DNA of 64,000 bases from Bradyrhizobium rifense (GTDB lineage Bacteria; Pseudomonadota; Alphaproteobacteria; Rhizobiales; Xanthobacteraceae): positions 185,730 to 249,729 of the forward strand of contig NZ_VSSS01000026.1 of NCBI RefSeq assembly GCF_008123425.1. The letters are read 5' to 3'. The position numbers and the translations under genes were made by a program. How positions within the stretch are numbered: the stretch's first letter is position 1; each line of letters begins with the position of its first letter. Positions 61,845 to 64,000 of the stretch are shown one piece after another. The notes beneath the pieces are model-generated. The model had not been told where the DNA came from and searched no databases. It was given only the letters and a program-made list of their open reading frames with translations.

Positions 61845-62642
61845 ATGAAAATCCTTCGTCGTACCGCCCAGGTTGCGGGCCTCTGGCTCGCATTCACGGC
61901 GGCCGCCTTCGCCGGCGAACCGCTGAAGATCGCGACCAGCGCCGGCCCCGTTGGCCAACTGGCGTCCTTTGCCGCCAGGCTCGCCAAGGAGAAAGGGCAG
62001 GACGTCAAGATCGTCGAGCTGTCGGACTGGGTGGCATTGAACGAGGTCGTGAACAGCGGCGAGGTCGATGCCAATCTGTTCCAGCATGCGACCTATCTCG
62101 CGCTTCAGAACAAGCAACGCGGTTTCAATCTGGTGCAAGCCGATAAGGTCGGCGTGATTGCGCCAGTCGGCCTGTTCTCGAAGAAGATCAAGACGCTCGA
62201 CGAGATCAAATCCGGCGACAGCGTCGCCATTCCGAACGAGCCGCTCAACGGCGCCCGCGGTCTGATTCTGCTGGAGCGGGCCGGGCTGATCAAGCTCGCG
62301 CCCGGCAAGGGCTTTTCGGTGAGCAAGTTCGACATCATCGATAATCCCAAGAATCTGAAGATCGTCGAGCTCGACCCGGCGCAGACCTATCGCTCGCTGG
62401 ATGACGTGACGCTGGCGCTCGTCAATATCACCTATCTCATTCCGGCCGGCGGCGACCCGAAATCGGCGCTGATCATCGATCGTACCGTCGACGAAGGTCT
62501 GGTGCTGCGCTTCACGGCCCGTCCGGACAAGAAGGACGATCCGCGGCTGAAGGCGTTCATCCAGGTGTTCAATTCGCCCGAGGTGAAGCAGTTCATCGAG
62601 GACAAGCTGCCGGCGTTCATTCCGGCGGGGTTCGGCAGCTGA
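61845..62642 (+). CDS. MetQ/NlpA family periplasmic binding protein (second copy)
   Basis: A 265-residue MetQ-like binding protein: LKIATSAGPVGQLASFAARLAK, EVDANLFQHATYLALQNKQR, VAIPNEPLNGARGLILLERAG. The signal peptide ends AFA-GE near residue 23 with no lipobox cysteine, as in the homologue at 40512-41327. No MetN or MetI gene is visible in the window. ATG 61845 was chosen; an earlier ATG overlapping the sulfhydrylase stop adds 13 residues. Between a sulfhydrylase gene and a flavoprotein gene, it probably binds methionine or another sulfur compound. Confidence 0.9.
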   Translation: MKILRRTAQVAGLWLAFTAAAFAGEPLKIATSAGPVGQLASFAARLAKEKGQDVKIVELSDWVALNEVVNSGEVDANLFQHATYLALQNKQRGFNLVQADKVGVIAPVGLFSKKIKTLDEIKSGDSVAIPNEPLNGARGLILLERAGLIKLAPGKGFSVSKFDIIDNPKNLKIVELDPAQTYRSLDDVTLALVNITYLIPAGGDPKSALIIDRTVDEGLVLRFTARPDKKDDPRLKAFIQVFNSPEVKQFIEDKLPAFIPAGFGS

Positions 62643-62682
62643 GAGAGCGTGCTGCGCAGGGACATCAATCCGGAGACGAGCG

Positions 62683-64000
62683 ATGACGAATTCATCTGGC
62701 CGCGCCGAGAAGCTGTCGAGTTCGGCAGGATCGATTGTGTTCGACGCCGACGTGCTGGTGCTCGGCGGCGGTCCCGCAGGGACATGGGCCGCGATCAGTG
62801 CTGCCGAGCATGGCGCGCGCGTCGTGCTGGCGGACAAGGGATTTTGCGGCACCTCCGGTGCGACTGCGGCGGCCGGCACCGGTGTGTGGTATGTCGATCC
62901 CGTTCCCGAACGCCGCGAGGCTGCGATGGCCAGCCGCGAGAAGCTGGGCGGCTATCTCCAGGACCGCCGCTGGATGGCGCGCGTGCTGGACCAGACCTAC
63001 GCCCAGAGCAACCAGCTTGCCGAGTGGGGTTATCCTTATCCCGCAGATGAGGACGGCAAGCCGCAGCGGAATTCGCTGCAGGGCCCGGAATACATGCGGC
63101 TGATGCGCAAGCGGACCAAGCAGGCCGGCGTCACCATCCTGGATCATTCGCCCGCGCTCGAACTGTTGGTCGACGGAAACGGCGTGGTTGCCGGCGCTGC
63201 AGGTTTGCGCCGCCAGAAGGGGGATCGCTGGGCGGTCAACGCCAAGGCCGTGGTGATCGCCACCGGCGGATGCGCCTTTCTCAGCAAGACGCTCGGCTCG
63301 AACGTGCTGACCGGCGACGGCTATCTCCTCGCTGCGGAAGCGGGGGCGGAATTCACGAGCATGGAGTTCTCCAACGCCTACGCGATCTCGCCGGCGTTCG
63401 GATCGGTGACCAAGACCCTGTTCTACAGCTGGGCGAGTTTTACCGACGAGCAGGGCAGCGTCATTCCGGGAGCGTCGTCGAAGGGCGGCCGTTCCGTGAT
63501 TGCGCGCGCGCTGCGGAAGGGGCCCGTGTATGCCCAACTCGATCAGGCGCAAGCCGAGACCCAGCGCCACATGCGCGCGTCCCAGCCGAATTTCTTCCTT
63601 CCGTTCGACCGCACCGGTATCGATCCCTTCACCGAACGATTCCCGATCACGCTGCGGCTCGAAGGGACCGTTCGCGGGACGGGCGGTCTGCGGATCGTCG
63701 ACGACAGTTGCGCAACCACCGTTCCGGGCCTCTACGCGGCAGGCGATGCTGCGACCCGCGAGCTGATCTGCGGCGGCTTTACGGGCAGCGGCAGCCACAA
63801 TGCCGCCTGGGCGATGTCTTCGGGCTATTGGGCCGGCCAAGGTGCGGCGGAGTTTGCGCGCCAACTGGGCACGACAATCGGGCGTCAGGCGTTCCGACGC
63901 GGCACCGTTGGCTTGCGCTCCGGCAGCGGGCAACCGATGCACGGCGGCGCGCTTGCGCGGAGTGTTCAGGACGAGGTGTTCCCCTACGAGCTGAATTATT
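62683..64000 (+). CDS. fumarate reductase/succinate dehydrogenase-like flavoprotein (partial, C-terminus off window)
   Basis: An FAD-dependent protein of at least 439 residues, still open at the right edge. The N-terminal dinucleotide fold is VLVLGGGPAGTWAAISAAEH, followed by FCGTSGATAAAG (FAD-binding) and VVIATGGCAFLSKTLGSN. The later GLYAAGDAATRELICGGFTG, with a run of glycines and serine, is the second FAD-binding motif of the SdhA/FrdA/AprA group. ATG 62683 follows CGGAGACGAG. It comes 40 bases after the MetQ-like gene. In this setting a flavoprotein for an organosulfur or dicarboxylate reaction is possible; the reaction cannot be fixed without its C-terminus and next neighbours. Confidence 0.85.
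   Translation, partial: MTNSSGRAEKLSSSAGSIVFDADVLVLGGGPAGTWAAISAAEHGARVVLADKGFCGTSGATAAAGTGVWYVDPVPERREAAMASREKLGGYLQDRRWMARVLDQTYAQSNQLAEWGYPYPADEDGKPQRNSLQGPEYMRLMRKRTKQAGVTILDHSPALELLVDGNGVVAGAAGLRRQKGDRWAVNAKAVVIATGGCAFLSKTLGSNVLTGDGYLLAAEAGAEFTSMEFSNAYAISPAFGSVTKTLFYSWASFTDEQGSVIPGASSKGGRSVIARALRKGPVYAQLDQAQAETQRHMRASQPNFFLPFDRTGIDPFTERFPITLRLEGTVRGTGGLRIVDDSCATTVPGLYAAGDAATRELICGGFTGSGSHNAAWAMSSGYWAGQGAAEFARQLGTTIGRQAFRRGTVGLRSGSGQPMHGGALARSVQDEVFPYELNY

Noticed and set aside
1..64000. CRISPR arrays, tRNA/rRNA genes, insertion sequences, phage or plasmid genes
   Set aside because: No regularly spaced repeats, tRNA-like structures, transposases, integrases or replication genes were seen on either strand.

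Overview
The window looks like chromosomal DNA of a GC-rich alphaproteobacterium, most likely Bradyrhizobium or a close relative. This rests on codon use, gene families typical of Rhizobiales, many ABC importers with dedicated catabolic enzymes, and a palindromic 49-bp intergenic repeat (30523-30571) of a type I recall from Bradyrhizobium/Rhodopseudomonas genomes. The species is an inference. I see no rRNA, tRNA, CRISPR, transposase, integrase or replication origin. Nearly all the DNA is protein-coding, in tight operons with ATGA/GTGA stop-start overlaps.

Region 1 (1-6674, minus strand) is a branched-chain amino acid type (LivKHMGF) ABC importer with an AraC regulator between livK and livH. 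Its last gene, cut by the left edge, fuses a LivF-type ATPase to a Tm-1-like/UPF0261 domain. Region 2 (7193-21606) is a sugar catabolic locus that reads as a 2-deoxyribose or deoxynucleoside-sugar pathway: a ribose-type ABC importer, a DeoR repressor, a deoxyribose-phosphate aldolase resembling animal DERA, a tandem aldehyde dehydrogenase whose second half has lost its active site, a FucU/RbsD mutarotase, a ribokinase-family kinase and a second (Ugp/Mal-type) ABC importer. Related AT-rich inverted repeats (TAACA/TGTTA) precede the importer and deoC, suggesting one DeoR regulon.

Region 3 (21632-36043) is the most unusual part. Two paralogous SDR genes head two convergent operons. The plus-strand operon carries SDR, aminotransferase, a polyamine-type ABC importer, PxpB/KipI, PxpC/KipA and a divergent PxpA/YcsF. 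The minus-strand operon carries SDR, a biotinylatable BCCP, biotin carboxylase, a second KipI, a second KipA and a BCCP-like protein whose biotin-accepting lysine is replaced. The minus operon has the parts of a urea-carboxylase-like enzyme as separate subunits, and the plus operon those of an ATP-dependent lactamase. Together they suggest an uncharacterised route for import and opening or carboxylation of a lactam, amide or related nitrogen compound. A LysR regulator, an RraA/HMG-CHA-aldolase family protein and an NHL-repeat protein follow (36227-39003).

Region 4 (39232-64000) has an Lrp regulator, two small hypothetical genes and then an organosulfur acquisition island: two MetQ-like binding proteins without MetNI, three NtaA/DszA-type and one other luciferase-like flavin monooxygenase, a TauD dioxygenase, two SsuABC-type importers, an orphan SsuA-like binding protein, a DszC/SfnB-type flavoprotein, a flavin reductase, serine acetyltransferase, an MFS exporter with a LysR regulator, an O-acetylhomoserine sulfhydrylase and, cut by the right edge, a fumarate-reductase-like flavoprotein. 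Released sulfite or thiol could be fixed through O-acetylserine or O-acetylhomoserine inside the same island.
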